A stretch of DNA of 64,000 nt, from NCBI GenBank assembly GCA_052078155.1, contig JBQJBP010000001.1, positions 248,001-312,000 on the forward strand. The letters are read 5' to 3'. The notes beneath the pieces are model-generated. The model was not told the DNA's origin. It saw only the letters and a program-made list of their open reading frames with translations, and did no database searches. A program made the translations under genes and the position numbers. This document shows positions 41,713 to 50,544 of the stretch, piece by piece; within the stretch, counting starts at the first letter, position 1, and each line of letters begins with the position of its first letter. Source of the stretch: CAXBMB01 sp052078155 (GTDB lineage Bacteria; Pseudomonadota; Alphaproteobacteria; Kiloniellales; DSM-21159).

Positions 41713-43812
41713 ATGAATGGAGTACTGTTGTTTGTCATAGGCTGCGGTCTGCTTGCAGTTCTTTATGGCATTGTCACCTCACGCTCGGTCCTGGCGGCCA
41801 GTTCCGGCAACGAGCGCATGCAGGAAATAGCCAGCGCTATTCAGGAAGGCGCCACGGCTTACCTGAACCGCCAATACACCACCATCGCCATCGCAGGGAT
41901 CATCATCTGCGTCATTATCGCGTTTTTCCTCGGGCTGGAAGTTGCCGGTGGGTTCCTGGTTGGGGCCGTTCTGTCCGGTGCAGCCGGTTACGTGGGCATG
42001 AACATCTCCGTTCAGGCCAACGTTCGCACGACCGAAGCGGCCCGCAGTTCTCTGGCTGAAGGTCTGTCCATTGCTTTCCGTTCCGGCGCCGTCACGGGCA
42101 TGCTGGTGGCCGGTCTGGCCCTGCTGGCTGTGGCCGGGTACTACGCCCTTATGCTGGGCATGGGCGTGACAGGCCGGACCCTGATCGATGCAATGGTTGG
42201 TCTGGGCTTCGGGGCCTCACTCATTTCTATCTTCGCCCGTCTGGGCGGCGGGATTTTCACCAAAGGGGCAGACGTAGGTGCTGACCTGGTTGGGAAGGTC
42301 GAAGCCGGTATTCCCGAAGATGACCCCCGCAACCCGGCCGTGATCGCCGATAACGTCGGGGACAATGTGGGCGACTGTGCCGGTATGGCCGCCGACCTCT
42401 TTGAAACCTACGCAGTGACCATCGTGGCCACCATGGTGCTGGCCTCCATCTTCTTCGGTCAGGACTCCAACCTGCTGCTCTATCCCATGGTTATTGGCGG
42501 GGCCTGCATCATCACCTCTATTCTGGGCACCTTCTTTGTGAAGCTGGGCTCCAGCAACTCCATCATGGGCGCCCTCTACAAGGGCTTTATTGTCTGTGCC
42601 GTCGCGTCAGCGATCCTGCTGTGGCCTGTCACCAGCTATCTGGTCGGCATGGACACGACCATGGAAGCCGGTGGCGTCAGCTTCACTGGTATGGACCTTT
42701 ACATCTGTGGTGTGGCTGGTCTGGTGGTTACCGGCCTGCTGATCTGGGTAACGGAGTACTACACCTCCACCGAGTATCGCCCGGTGCGCTCCATCGCCAA
42801 GTCCTCTGAAACCGGTCACGGCACCAACGTGATCCAGGGGCTGGCGGTTTCCATGGAAGCCACAGCCATTCCGGCACTGATCATCGTGGCCGGGATCATC
42901 CTGACGTATCTGCTGGCTGGTGTGTTCGGGATCGCCATTGCCGTTTCCACCATGCTGGCTCTGGCAGGCATGGTTGTGGCTCTGGATGCTTACGGACCCG
43001 TGACGGACAACGCCGGTGGTATCGCCGAAATGTCCGAACTGGATGAAGAAGTCCGTAAAACCACAGATGCTCTGGACGCGGTGGGCAACACCACCAAAGC
43101 GGTGACCAAAGGCTATGCCATCGGTTCCGCTGGTCTGGGGGCGCTCGTGCTCTTTGCAGCTTACACCCAGGATCTGGCTTTCTTCAGTGCAGACTCCGCG
43201 ACCTATCCCTTCTTTGCCGGGGTGAGTGTGTCCTTTGATCTGGCCAATCCCTGGGTCATCGTCGGGCTCTTTGTCGGTGGCATTCTCCCCATGCTCTTCG
43301 GGGCCATGGGCATGATGGCCGTGGGCCGGGCAGGCGGCGCGGTTGTTGAAGAAGTCCGCCGTCAGTTCCGGGATATCCCGGGAATCATGGAAGGCACAGG
43401 CAAGCCGGAGTACGGCCGTTGTGTGGACATGCTGACCCGGGCTGCCATCAAGGAAATGGTGGTGCCGTCCTTGCTGCCGGTGCTGTCGCCTGTTGTGCTG
43501 TTCCTGGTGGTGCTGGGCATTGACGGTAAGTCGTCCGCTCTGGCCGCTGTCGGCGCCATGTTGCTGGGTGTCATCGTGGTGGGCCTGTTCCAGGCCATTG
43601 CCATGACGGCCGGCGGCGGTGCCTGGGACAACGCCAAGAAATACATCGAAGACGGCAATCATGGTGGCAAGGGCTCTGAAGCCCATAAGGCTGCGGTGAC
43701 CGGTGATACGGTGGGCGATCCCTACAAGGATACCGCTGGTCCGGCCATCAACCCCATGATCAAGATCACCAACATTGTGGCACTGCTGCTTCTGGCTGCC
43801 CTGGCTCACTGA
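41713..43812 (+). CDS. hppA: K+-independent proton-translocating membrane pyrophosphatase
   Basis: A protein of 699 residues with about 16 transmembrane helices that couples PPi hydrolysis to H+ export from the cytosol. Substrate-binding acidic motifs are visible: GGGIFTKGADVGADLVGKVEAGIPEDDPRNPAVIADNVGDNVGDCAG, AYGPVTDNAGGIAEM and DTVGDPYKDTAGPAINPMIKI. GNTTKAVTKGYAIGSA carries Lys where K+-dependent enzymes carry Ala, predicting potassium-independent H+ pumping. Start ATG 41713 has GGGGGA 6 nt upstream; the frame extends to 41683 but without RBS. It conserves energy from biosynthetic PPi, useful under energy-poor anaerobic conditions. Confidence 0.97.
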   Translation: MNGVLLFVIGCGLLAVLYGIVTSRSVLAASSGNERMQEIASAIQEGATAYLNRQYTTIAIAGIIICVIIAFFLGLEVAGGFLVGAVLSGAAGYVGMNISVQANVRTTEAARSSLAEGLSIAFRSGAVTGMLVAGLALLAVAGYYALMLGMGVTGRTLIDAMVGLGFGASLISIFARLGGGIFTKGADVGADLVGKVEAGIPEDDPRNPAVIADNVGDNVGDCAGMAADLFETYAVTIVATMVLASIFFGQDSNLLLYPMVIGGACIITSILGTFFVKLGSSNSIMGALYKGFIVCAVASAILLWPVTSYLVGMDTTMEAGGVSFTGMDLYICGVAGLVVTGLLIWVTEYYTSTEYRPVRSIAKSSETGHGTNVIQGLAVSMEATAIPALIIVAGIILTYLLAGVFGIAIAVSTMLALAGMVVALDAYGPVTDNAGGIAEMSELDEEVRKTTDALDAVGNTTKAVTKGYAIGSAGLGALVLFAAYTQDLAFFSADSATYPFFAGVSVSFDLANPWVIVGLFVGGILPMLFGAMGMMAVGRAGGAVVEEVRRQFRDIPGIMEGTGKPEYGRCVDMLTRAAIKEMVVPSLLPVLSPVVLFLVVLGIDGKSSALAAVGAMLLGVIVVGLFQAIAMTAGGGAWDNAKKYIEDGNHGGKGSEAHKAAVTGDTVGDPYKDTAGPAINPMIKITNIVALLLLAALAH

Positions 43813-43841
43813 TTGGTTTTGTAACCTGATAAGGTCAAAGG

Positions 43842-43876
43842 AAAGGCCCCTGGAGAGCATCCGGGGGCCTTTTTTC
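43842..43876 (+). terminator. Rho-independent terminator after hppA
   Basis: Stem AAAGGCCCC / GGGGCCTTT around TGGAGAGCATCCG, followed by TTTTT. Confidence 0.92.
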
Positions 43877-44005
43877 TGTCTGCTGTAAAACTGGGGCTAT
43901 GTGCCGAAGACTGGGCCGTTTTCGCTGTCAAAACAGCACAGGCAAACCAGACAGCCAGGTGCAAAGGCCTGCGTTTATGCGCAGCGAGTGCTTTCAGGCG
44001 GCGGG

Positions 44006-44485
44006 TTACTCGGTCGGGGTAAAGCGGCCCAGGTTGCCGATCAGCTGCTGAACGACGGTCAGCTCTTTGCCGTGGGTCGGAGTCTTGCGGGAGACGTGGT
44101 CGATCACCTTGCCGTCTTCAACCGTATAGAAACGGGTGTCATCCACCACACCGTTTTCATTGAACTCGATCACCAGAACCGAACGATCTGTGGTTTCCGG
44201 GGCAAAGAAAGCCAGCTGTTCCGTGCGCTGGCCGATGTAGTACCAGACCTGATCCTCAAAGGTGGACACGGTGGAAGGGGAACCGAGAATTTCTGAGACA
44301 TCGCTGCGGTTGCTGATGCCGGGCAGAATTTCAGCCACTTCGTCGGGATCCGGCATGTTGCCGCGCACATTGACCTGATATTCGCAGGCGCCTAAGCCCA
44401 GCAAAGTCGTCAGCAGCAGAACTCTGGCCGTTTTTCCCGCCTTTGGCAGGCTGGAAAGGGAAGAAGTTAGGAAGTTCTGTGCCAT
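44006..44485 (-). CDS. bamE: Outer membrane protein assembly factor BamE (SmpA/OmlA lipoprotein)
   Basis: A protein of 159 residues. Signal with lipobox LLGLGAC (C34), so an outer-membrane lipoprotein. The BamE fold is indicated by LPGISNRSDVSEILGSPSTVSTFEDQVWYYIGQRTEQ. It is an accessory subunit of the BAM complex that inserts beta-barrel proteins. It is divergent from the ubiquinol-cytochrome c chaperone gene, with the usual alphaproteobacterial DUF177/rpmF/plsX/fabH order beyond. Confidence 0.93.
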   Translation of the reverse strand: MAQNFLTSSLSSLPKAGKTARVLLLTTLLGLGACEYQVNVRGNMPDPDEVAEILPGISNRSDVSEILGSPSTVSTFEDQVWYYIGQRTEQLAFFAPETTDRSVLVIEFNENGVVDDTRFYTVEDGKVIDHVSRKTPTHGKELTVVQQLIGNLGRFTPTE

Positions 44486-44645
44486 GGCTCTCTATCGGTC
44501 ATTGCGGAACAGCCTGGAAAGGGGCAACAGGCTCTGGGGATGCAGGTCTTCTTTGCAGCTTTTGGGCCGGAACAACAGCAAGATTGTTCTTCCTGCAACA
44601 AAGTACTTGATTAGCGCTGCCAAGGGGGGCATTTCAAGCCACAGC

Positions 44646-45224
44646 ATGTTTAAGAATTCAAAAAAGGGAAAGCTGGGCTTTTTTGAGCGTCTCTTTCCGG
44701 GCAATGCCAACGAAGATTCAGCGCGGTTGCTCTATGAGCGAATCGTGGCCCAAAGCCGTTTAGAAGCCTTTTATCGGGACTGTAAGGTGCCTGATACGGT
44801 TGACGGTCGCTTTGAGCTGCTGGTTCTGCACGTCTTTCTGGTGCTCAACCGCCTCAAAGCATCTCACGCTCAAACGTCAGAGCTGGGTCAGACCCTGTTT
44901 GACATCATGGTCTATGATCTTGACCAGTCCCTGCGGGTCTCTGGCGTCGGGGATCTGAAGATTGGTCCCAAGCTGCGTCAGATGACGGAAGCCTTTTACG
45001 GCCGCATCTCAGCCTATGATGCAGGGCTGCTTGACAGCGACGAGACCGGTGCTTTGAAAGCGGCCCTCGAACGCAATCTCTATGGCACGACGGAAGCACC
45101 GGACGAGGTTGTTCTGACGGCCATGGTTACCTATATGCGATCAGTTACAGCAGATCTGAAGAAGCAGACGCCGGAGAACCTGATGGCGGGTGAACTCTCC
45201 TTTATTGGCGGGCCGGCCGTTTAG
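44646..45224 (+). CDS. Ubiquinol-cytochrome c chaperone family protein (CBP3/UQCC1-like)
   Basis: A protein of about 192 residues. Core family pattern: LYERIVAQSRLEAFYRDCKVPDTVDGRFELLVLHVFLVLNRL, then GQTLFDIMVYDLDQSLRVSGVGDLKIGPKLRQMTEAFYGR. In mitochondria CBP3 helps assemble cytochrome b of complex III; the bacterial role is less clear. Frame is open back to 44484, but the conserved part begins with MFKNSKKGKLGFFERLFPG, so I choose ATG 44646; its SD is weak. Divergent from bamE. Confidence 0.88.
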   Translation: MFKNSKKGKLGFFERLFPGNANEDSARLLYERIVAQSRLEAFYRDCKVPDTVDGRFELLVLHVFLVLNRLKASHAQTSELGQTLFDIMVYDLDQSLRVSGVGDLKIGPKLRQMTEAFYGRISAYDAGLLDSDETGALKAALERNLYGTTEAPDEVVLTAMVTYMRSVTADLKKQTPENLMAGELSFIGGPAV

Positions 45225-45355
45225 TTACTGACCTGTCAGCCCTGTGCATGGGTGGCATCTGTTGCTTGGGAGTTGACCCGTCCCGGCCAATTCAATAGAA
45301 ATCGCCGCTTCCTTCTGATCTCAGAAGGGGTGGACAGCATTCAGATGGATCGCTC

Positions 45356-45928
45356 ATGGGTGAGTTTGACAAGACTGCACAAGCACCGGAAAGCGAGTTC
45401 AGCCGACGGGTGCAGGTCTCTCAGTTAAAGGCCAAGGAAGAATCGCGTCACTTCGAAGCCACGCCGGAAGAAGGCAAGGCCATTGCGAAGCGACTTCAGA
45501 TTCTCTCCGTGGAGAATCTGACGGCCGATCTGGTGCTCAAGAGACTGCGCGGCGGCAAAGTGATCCGAGTGAGCGGCAGCCTCTCGGCCGATGTGGTCCA
45601 GGCCTGCGTGGTTTCTCTGGAGCCTGTGCCCCAGAAGGTAGCAGCTGATTTTGTTGTCAGTTTTGCTGAAGAAGTGGACGACCAAGCCCTGGAGGTGGAC
45701 GTCGATCCGGAAGACGAGCTGGATGGACCCGACCTGATTGACGAGGACGGGTTTGTGGATTTGGGTGAAACGCTGGTTGAACAGCTGGCTTTATCCCTGG
45801 ATGATTATCCCCGTGCTGACGGCGCCGAGCTGAAGCAGCATCAGTGGGGTGATTTTTCCGAAGACGAAGATGATGAAGAAGACGAGCCCAATCCTTTTGA
45901 GGTTCTAAGCGCCCTTAAAAAGGATTAG
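45356..45928 (+). CDS. DUF177 (YceD-like) protein
   Basis: An acidic protein of 190 residues. DUF177/YceD hallmark in the middle: LRGGKVIRVSGSLSADVVQACVVSLEPVPQKVAADFVVSF, then DLGETLVEQLALSLDDYPR. In bacteria this family is always found just before rpmF and is implicated in 23S rRNA processing or accumulation. It precedes rpmF by 185 bp, with a structured leader in between. Confidence 0.92.
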   Translation: MGEFDKTAQAPESEFSRRVQVSQLKAKEESRHFEATPEEGKAIAKRLQILSVENLTADLVLKRLRGGKVIRVSGSLSADVVQACVVSLEPVPQKVAADFVVSFAEEVDDQALEVDVDPEDELDGPDLIDEDGFVDLGETLVEQLALSLDDYPRADGAELKQHQWGDFSEDEDDEEDEPNPFEVLSALKKD

Positions 45929-46011
45929 GTAAGAAGCCCTAAGGTTTAGCGGTGGTTTCATCGGGCAGAGGTCTGCCTGGTGGTGAAACCGATAAGATTG
46001 TCTCCCTGGTG

Positions 46012-46078
46012 AAAAGCTGTGGTCTTAGCGGGCTTGCCCCGCCGGGTCATATTGGCTAAGTAACAGCGCACAGCTTTT
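46012..46078 (+). ncRNA. Structured leader / possible small RNA upstream of rpmF
   Basis: Three nested stems can be drawn. The outer one, AAAAGCTGTG (46012-46021) with CACAGCTTTT (46069-46078), is perfect over 10 bp. The middle one, CTTAGC (46024-46029) with GCTAAG (46055-46060), is perfect. The inner one is GGG-CTTG-CCC (46030-46039). It could be a cis-regulatory leader of rpmF-plsX or an attenuator. No known RNA family is recognised. Confidence 0.45.
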
Positions 46079-46113
46079 CGGTGCCCTGGCACCTAGAAAA
46101 AAGAGTAGAAGAA

Positions 46114-46299
46114 ATGGCCGTTCCTAAGAAGAAAGTAACCAAGTCCAAGCGTGACATGCGTCGGTCCCACGATGCTCTCAAGTCTGCGACTTACATTGAA
46201 GACGCGAACAGCGGTGAGCTGCGCCGTCCTCACCACATCGATCTGAAGTCCGGCATGTACCGTGGCCGTCAGATCCTTGAGCCTAAAGACGACCTCTAA
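46114..46299 (+). CDS. rpmF: 50S ribosomal protein L32
   Basis: A protein of 61 residues starting MAVPKKKVTKSKRDMRRSHDA, the diagnostic L32 opening. It has no CxxC zinc motif, which is normal in alphaproteobacteria. ATG 46114 is the family start; an in-frame upstream ATG at 46081 is not used. It lies 42 bp before plsX. Confidence 0.97.
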   Translation: MAVPKKKVTKSKRDMRRSHDALKSATYIEDANSGELRRPHHIDLKSGMYRGRQILEPKDDL

Positions 46300-46341
46300 G
46301 TCGTTCGTCCTATTTCTCTGAAGCAAAAGCAGCGGAGTGCC

Positions 46342-47388
46342 GTGAGCAGTCGCCTCACCATAGCAGTGGATACCATGGGCGGCGATGACGCGCCGGCGAT
46401 GGTACTTGATGGCGCGGAAGTTGCTCTCGAGCGGCATCCCAACACACGCTTTATGCTGTTCGGCAAGCAGGATGTTGTTTGCCCGTTGCTGGAGAAAATG
46501 GACAAACTGAAGGCAGCCAGTGAGTTCATCCATACGGATGATGTGGTCAGCGCCGATGACAAACCGTCCATTGCCCTGCGCACTGGGCGGCAGTCGTCTA
46601 TGCGCCTGGCCATAAATGCCGTGAAGAACGGAGATGCCGCAGCTGTGGTGTCTGCGGGCAATACCGGTGCGCTCATGGCCATGTCCAAATTCGTCCTCAA
46701 GACCATCAAAGGGGTGGATCGCCCCGCCATTGCTTCGTTCTTTCCGACTGAACGGGGCGAATCGGTGATGCTGGATCTGGGGGCGAATGTCTCTTGCGAT
46801 GCCGACAATCTGGTGCAGTTCGCCACCATGGGCACGGCGTTCGCCCGCTCTGTCTTGGGCGTGACCGAACCCAGTTTCGGACTGCTCAATGTCGGGTCTG
46901 AAGAGATGAAGGGCCACGAAGCTCTGCAGCAGGCGGCCAGTCGTCTGCGCAGTCAGGATTCTTCTGGCCGCTATTATGGATTCGTGGAAGGCGACGACAT
47001 TGCACGGGGCACCGTCGATGTGGTGGTCACTGACGGCTTTTCCGGGAACATTGCCCTGAAAACAGCCGAAGGGACTGCACGCCTTTATTCAACGTTCTTG
47101 ACGCAAACTTTCCGGAATTCTCTCATGGCGAGCCTGGGCTATCTTCTGGCCCGACCCGCCATGCGCAAGTTGAGCAAGCGGGTGGACCCCCGCCGTTACA
47201 ACGGTGCGGTGTTTCTGGGGCTGAATGGGGTTGCCGTTAAGAGCCATGGGGGTACCGATGCCCTCGGCTTCGCGCATGCCTTGGCAGTGGCCATCGATCT
47301 GGTGGAACACAATTTTATTGCCGCCATGCAAGAAGATTTTTCCAGACTGGAGCCTCAAGGTCCTGAGGCCCAAGCCACAGCAGTATAA
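46342..47388 (+). CDS. plsX: Phosphate acyltransferase PlsX
   Basis: A protein of 348 residues that converts acyl-ACP to acyl-phosphate for phospholipid synthesis. Landmarks: LTIAVDTMGGDDAPAMVLDGA, VSAGNTGALMAMSKFVLKTI, FFPTERGESVMLDLGANVSCDADNLVQFA, and VVVTDGFSGNIALKTAEGTA. GTG start with GCGGAG upstream. Three bp separate it from fabH, with which it is co-transcribed. Confidence 0.97.
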   Translation: MSSRLTIAVDTMGGDDAPAMVLDGAEVALERHPNTRFMLFGKQDVVCPLLEKMDKLKAASEFIHTDDVVSADDKPSIALRTGRQSSMRLAINAVKNGDAAAVVSAGNTGALMAMSKFVLKTIKGVDRPAIASFFPTERGESVMLDLGANVSCDADNLVQFATMGTAFARSVLGVTEPSFGLLNVGSEEMKGHEALQQAASRLRSQDSSGRYYGFVEGDDIARGTVDVVVTDGFSGNIALKTAEGTARLYSTFLTQTFRNSLMASLGYLLARPAMRKLSKRVDPRRYNGAVFLGLNGVAVKSHGGTDALGFAHALAVAIDLVEHNFIAAMQEDFSRLEPQGPEAQATAV

Positions 47389-47391
47389 TTC

Positions 47392-48366
47392 ATGATCACA
47401 CGTTCCAAGGTTCTCGGTTGCGGCTCCTATTTGCCTGAGCGTGTGCTCACCAATGCTGAACTGGCTGAACGTGTGGAAACCTCTGACGAGTGGATCCAGC
47501 AGCGCACCGGCATTCGTCAGCGCCACATCGCGGCAGAAGGGGAGCTGTGCTCTCACCTGGCCACTGCAGCGGCCAAAGATGCCCTGCAGGACGCCGGCAT
47601 TTCCGTTGATGACATTGATCTGATTGTCTGCGCCACCTCGACGCCCGATGAAACCTTTCCTGCCACAGCGACCCAGGTTCAGCGGCAGCTGGGCATGACC
47701 CGCGGCGCAGCCTTTGACGTGCAGGCGGTCTGCAGTGGTTTCGTCTATGGCATCTCGGTTGCCGACAGCTTCATCCGCTCAGGCCAGGCTCGGACCGTTC
47801 TGGTGATCGGTGCAGAGACCTTCAGCCGCATTCTGGATTGGGAAGACCGTACCACCTGCGTGCTGTTCGGTGACGGGGCAGGGGCCCTGGTGCTGCAGGC
47901 AGACGAAGGCCAGGGCAGCAATCAGGACCGGGGCATCCTCTCGACCCATATCTTCTCTGACGGTCAGCATCACGATGCACTCTATGTGGATGGCGGGCCC
48001 TCCTCCACACAGTCCACCGGTTATCTGCGTATGCAGGGCAAGGAAGTCTTCCGTCATGCCGTGGTCAAGATGGCCCAGGCCGTGGATGAAGCTTTGGAGC
48101 AAAACGGCGTCACGTCAGAGGAAATCGATTGGCTGGTGCCTCATCAGGCCAACATTCGCATCATTGAAGGCATGGGCAAAAAGCTGAAGCTGCGCCCGGA
48201 ACAGGTGGTGGTGACTGTGGACCGTCACGCCAATACTTCCGCTGCCTCCATTCCCCTGGCGCTGACCGAAGCCAGCCGTGATGGCCGCATCAAAGCCAAT
48301 GATCTCGTTATGGTGGAGGCCATGGGCGGCGGCTTTACCTGGGGATCAGCTCTCATTCGCTGGTAA
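47392..48366 (+). CDS. fabH: Beta-ketoacyl-ACP synthase III
   Basis: A protein of 324 residues that starts type II fatty acid synthesis from acetyl-CoA and malonyl-ACP. Catalytic triad visible: C114 in QAVCSGFVYG, H251 in LVPHQANIRI, and N281 in DRHANTSAAS. The C terminus GGGFTWGSALIRW is standard. It directly follows plsX. Confidence 0.97.
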   Translation: MITRSKVLGCGSYLPERVLTNAELAERVETSDEWIQQRTGIRQRHIAAEGELCSHLATAAAKDALQDAGISVDDIDLIVCATSTPDETFPATATQVQRQLGMTRGAAFDVQAVCSGFVYGISVADSFIRSGQARTVLVIGAETFSRILDWEDRTTCVLFGDGAGALVLQADEGQGSNQDRGILSTHIFSDGQHHDALYVDGGPSSTQSTGYLRMQGKEVFRHAVVKMAQAVDEALEQNGVTSEEIDWLVPHQANIRIIEGMGKKLKLRPEQVVVTVDRHANTSAASIPLALTEASRDGRIKANDLVMVEAMGGGFTWGSALIRW

Positions 48367-48380
48367 AACCGCAGCTTGAT

Positions 48381-48421
48381 TCTTCGCCTGCTTTGCTTTC
48401 TTGGCGAAGAGGATTTTTCTT
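48381..48421 (+). terminator. Terminator after fabH
   Basis: Stem TCTTCGCC / GGCGAAGA with a 14-nt loop, followed by GGATTTTTCTT. Confidence 0.75.
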
Positions 48422-48595
48422 ATAAAAATCAAATAGATATCATAGGATTTGAATCCGTTGATTCAAAGCTTGCCGATCCCTGTCTGCATCGCGGGTCAGG
48501 GACGATTCTGAGCTAACTTTCAGCTTCCTGCTTCAGAGTGATTGACCGCTTCAAAACCTTCCAGTAACTTATTGAAATTACATAGGGAGGCGTCA

Positions 48596-48898
48596 ATGTC
48601 CGGGCAAACTCTTACCCGTGCGGATTTGAGCGAAGCTGTCTACCAGGAAGTAGGGCTGTCGCGGAACGAATCTGCTGAATTGGTTGAAGCGGTTTTGAAT
48701 GAAGTATCCAATGCCCTGGTTGAAGGGGGAACGGTCAAAATCTCTTCTTTTGGAACCTTTTCGATTCGTCAAAAAGGCGAGCGAATTGGCAGAAACCCCA
48801 AGACTGGGGAAGAAGTTCCCATTCTTCCGCGCAAAGTGATGGTGTTCAGGGCGTCGCACGTTCTGAAGAACCGCATCAACGGTGGTGACGGCGCATAA
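48596..48898 (+). CDS. ihfA: Integration host factor subunit alpha
   Basis: A protein of 100 residues of the HU/IHF family: TLTRADLSEAVYQEVGLSRNES, then VKISSFGTFSIRQKGERIGRNPKTGEEVPI, with the DNA-intercalating P region. It bends DNA in replication, transcription and recombination. ATG 48596 has AGGGAGG 5 nt upstream; the frame extends to 48542 but that start is wrong for the family. The fabH-ihfA-merR order is typical. Confidence 0.96.
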   Translation: MSGQTLTRADLSEAVYQEVGLSRNESAELVEAVLNEVSNALVEGGTVKISSFGTFSIRQKGERIGRNPKTGEEVPILPRKVMVFRASHVLKNRINGGDGA

Positions 48899-48944
48899 GC
48901 CCGCTGCCAGAGACTGACTTTGCTTTTTTCCAGTTGTCGAGGCC

Positions 48945-49619
48945 ATGAGTAGGCATAGGGGTAAATCGGCCACCGCTTTCCGCACCATCAGTGAGGTGTC
49001 GGATGAGCTGGAGGTGCCGCAGCATGTATTGAGATTTTGGGAGACAAAGTTCTCCCAGGTCCGGCCCATGAAACGGGGCGGGGGGCGGCGTTATTACCGG
49101 CCGGAAGATGTCGATCTTCTGCGTCGCATCCGGAACCTTCTCTACCAGGACGGCTACACGATCAAAGGCGTTCAGAAGCTGTTGCGTGAGGGCGGGGTCA
49201 AGCCCGTCGCAGCAGATGCTGATACCCTGTCGTCTGAGAGCATGACTGCCGAGACAGCGGGACAGGCCTCCGCAGACTTCCTGGCGCAGGGTGCTGTTTC
49301 TGCCGGTCCAGCCGGCGTTGAAAGTCAGCCCCTGGCTGAAACGGCTGACAGTTCTGCTGCTGCAGGTGTGGTTACCCTGGACCGTGCAGACTCTTCTGTG
49401 GTCAGTCCTGTGCGCGATGATCAGGCATCGGTGACTGTCGAAGAAAGCCACAGTAACACCCACAGTATGGGGCAGGGACTGGCGCAGTCCGCAGCTGTGG
49501 CGGCCGTGGCGCCCGCAGCGGAAGCCGTGGTTGGCACCCTGAGTGACCAGCAGCGTGAAGAGTTGCAGGCCATTCGCGAAGAGCTGCAGGCCCTGTCTGA
49601 TCAGCTGAAAAACGCCTAA
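48945..49619 (+). CDS. MerR family regulator with long Ala/Ser-rich tail
   Basis: A protein of 224 residues. The N-terminal MerR winged HTH (FRTISEVSDELEVPQHVLRFWETKF...GGGRRYYRPEDVDLL) ends near residue 85. The remainder is an Ala/Ser/Glu-rich low-complexity region and a C-terminal coiled coil (LSDQQREELQAIREELQALSDQLKNA). No effector cysteines are present. This is the conserved MerR protein following ihfA in alphaproteobacteria; its targets are unknown to me. Confidence 0.9.
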   Translation: MSRHRGKSATAFRTISEVSDELEVPQHVLRFWETKFSQVRPMKRGGGRRYYRPEDVDLLRRIRNLLYQDGYTIKGVQKLLREGGVKPVAADADTLSSESMTAETAGQASADFLAQGAVSAGPAGVESQPLAETADSSAAAGVVTLDRADSSVVSPVRDDQASVTVEESHSNTHSMGQGLAQSAAVAAVAPAAEAVVGTLSDQQREELQAIREELQALSDQLKNA

Positions 49620-49658
49620 CATCAAACTGGCTTTGCTGGCAGCCCTTAGCGCGCTTTC

Positions 49659-49795
49659 GAGTAGGACCGGATTGCTTAGAAGCGATTTGTACTGGCCCCA
49701 GAACCGTCAATCCTTCGCTTAAACCAATGAAAAGAAGCAAGGTCACGCGTCAGGGGGTATCATCCGGTGGGCTCACAAAAACTGGTTTGAGACTG
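49659..49795 (-). repeat. Decayed copy of dispersed three-hairpin repeat
   Basis: Same length and order as family A in reverse, but with many substitutions: GAGTAGGACCGGATT end, TTAGAAGCGATTTG, AATGAAAAGAAGC, GGGCTCAC. The arms are no longer well paired. Confidence 0.5.
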
Positions 49796-49885
49796 GGTTT
49801 GTGGCCGACCAAAAGAAGAGCAGGGCTTATTGGAAAGAGCCTGATGGCGGCGATGGATTTTTTTCAGATTGGTGAAATCTTGCCG

Positions 49886-49914
49886 TTGTCAGGACCCAGT
49901 GGCCCGGCTATATA
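49886..49914 (+). promoter_or_regulatory. Sigma-70-type promoter of tRNA-Pro
   Basis: TTGTCA (49886-49891), 17-nt spacer, TATATA (49909-49914), about 40 bp before the tRNA. Confidence 0.75.
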
Positions 49915-49953
49915 AGGGCTTCCGGCGCTGAGGCGTCGGCACCAGGATTGGAT

Positions 49954-50030
49954 CGGAGTGTAGCGCAGCCTGGTAGCGCACTCGTCTGGGGGACGAGGGG
50001 TCGTGAGTTCAAATCTCGCCACTCCGACCA
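49954..50030 (+). tRNA. tRNA-Pro (GGG)
   Basis: A 77-nt cloverleaf including the encoded CCA. The acceptor stem is CGGAGTG / CACTCCG. The anticodon arm CTCGT-CTGGGGG-ACGAG gives anticodon GGG. The T-loop GTTCAAATC is canonical. Confidence 0.96.
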
Positions 50031-50093
50031 ACCTTTCTTCGCCGCGAATTCGAAGACAGGAAGAAGAATTGGCTATGGCTGTTTGGCCGTGGG

Positions 50094-50126
50094 ACGGGCT
50101 GCACGCAGGTGCCGGCCCTTTTTTGT
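50094..50126 (+). terminator. Possible terminator after tRNA-Pro
   Basis: Stem-like GGGCTG ... CCGGCCC followed by TTTTTTG. The stem is short and imperfect. Confidence 0.5.
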
Positions 50127-50403
50127 TGCCCGCGCCTACGGCTTCTGCAGGTATCCTGGGCCTGCGCATCCTGGCGGGCACCGGCTGAAGAGAACAGCCA
50201 GTGTGCTTCGCATGCCAGACACGCCTGCTCCTCTTTACGAAATTCACCTGTTAACGCCGGTTGAGGCTAAATTTGTGGCTTTGCAAAGGGCCGTCAGGCT
50301 CAGGTAACGAGTTTCTGTTACGTTTTATTGCCAACTTGCTGTTTGCATTTACGGGAAATGTCGGCAGGATGAGGGAAGAACTGGCAATTCAGGCAGACAA
50401 GAG

Positions 50404-50544
50404 ATGCTGATCAATTGGATTTCTAAGCTGATTGTGAAACTGCAGCGGCGCGCTCTGGTGGGCAAATCCGTCAGACTCTATTGGGATCCTTTCACTGAAA
50501 CACCGTCGCGCCGACGCAAGGCCGTAGTTCGGCATCGCCGCTAG
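50404..50544 (+). CDS. Possible small basic protein (46 residues)
   Basis: ATG 50404 with AAGAG just upstream opens a 46-codon frame (MLINWISKLIVKLQRRALVG ... RRRKAVVRHRR): an amphipathic N terminus, then RLYWDPFTETPS and a basic tail. The stop codon TAG at 50542-50544 is contributed by the end of a repeat copy, so the repeat may have truncated a longer gene. No family recognised. Confidence 0.3.
   Translation: MLINWISKLIVKLQRRALVGKSVRLYWDPFTETPSRRRKAVVRHRR

Larger units (their letters stand above)
49620..49953. other. Gap before tRNA-Pro with a decayed repeat and the tRNA promoter
   Basis: About 330 bases; no gene. It holds a decayed repeat copy (49659-49795) and the tRNA promoter (49886-49914). 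Confidence 0.5.

Noticed and set aside
42607..43860. Long minus-strand open frame opposite hppA
   Set aside because: His-rich antisense shadow; hppA motifs are on the plus strand.
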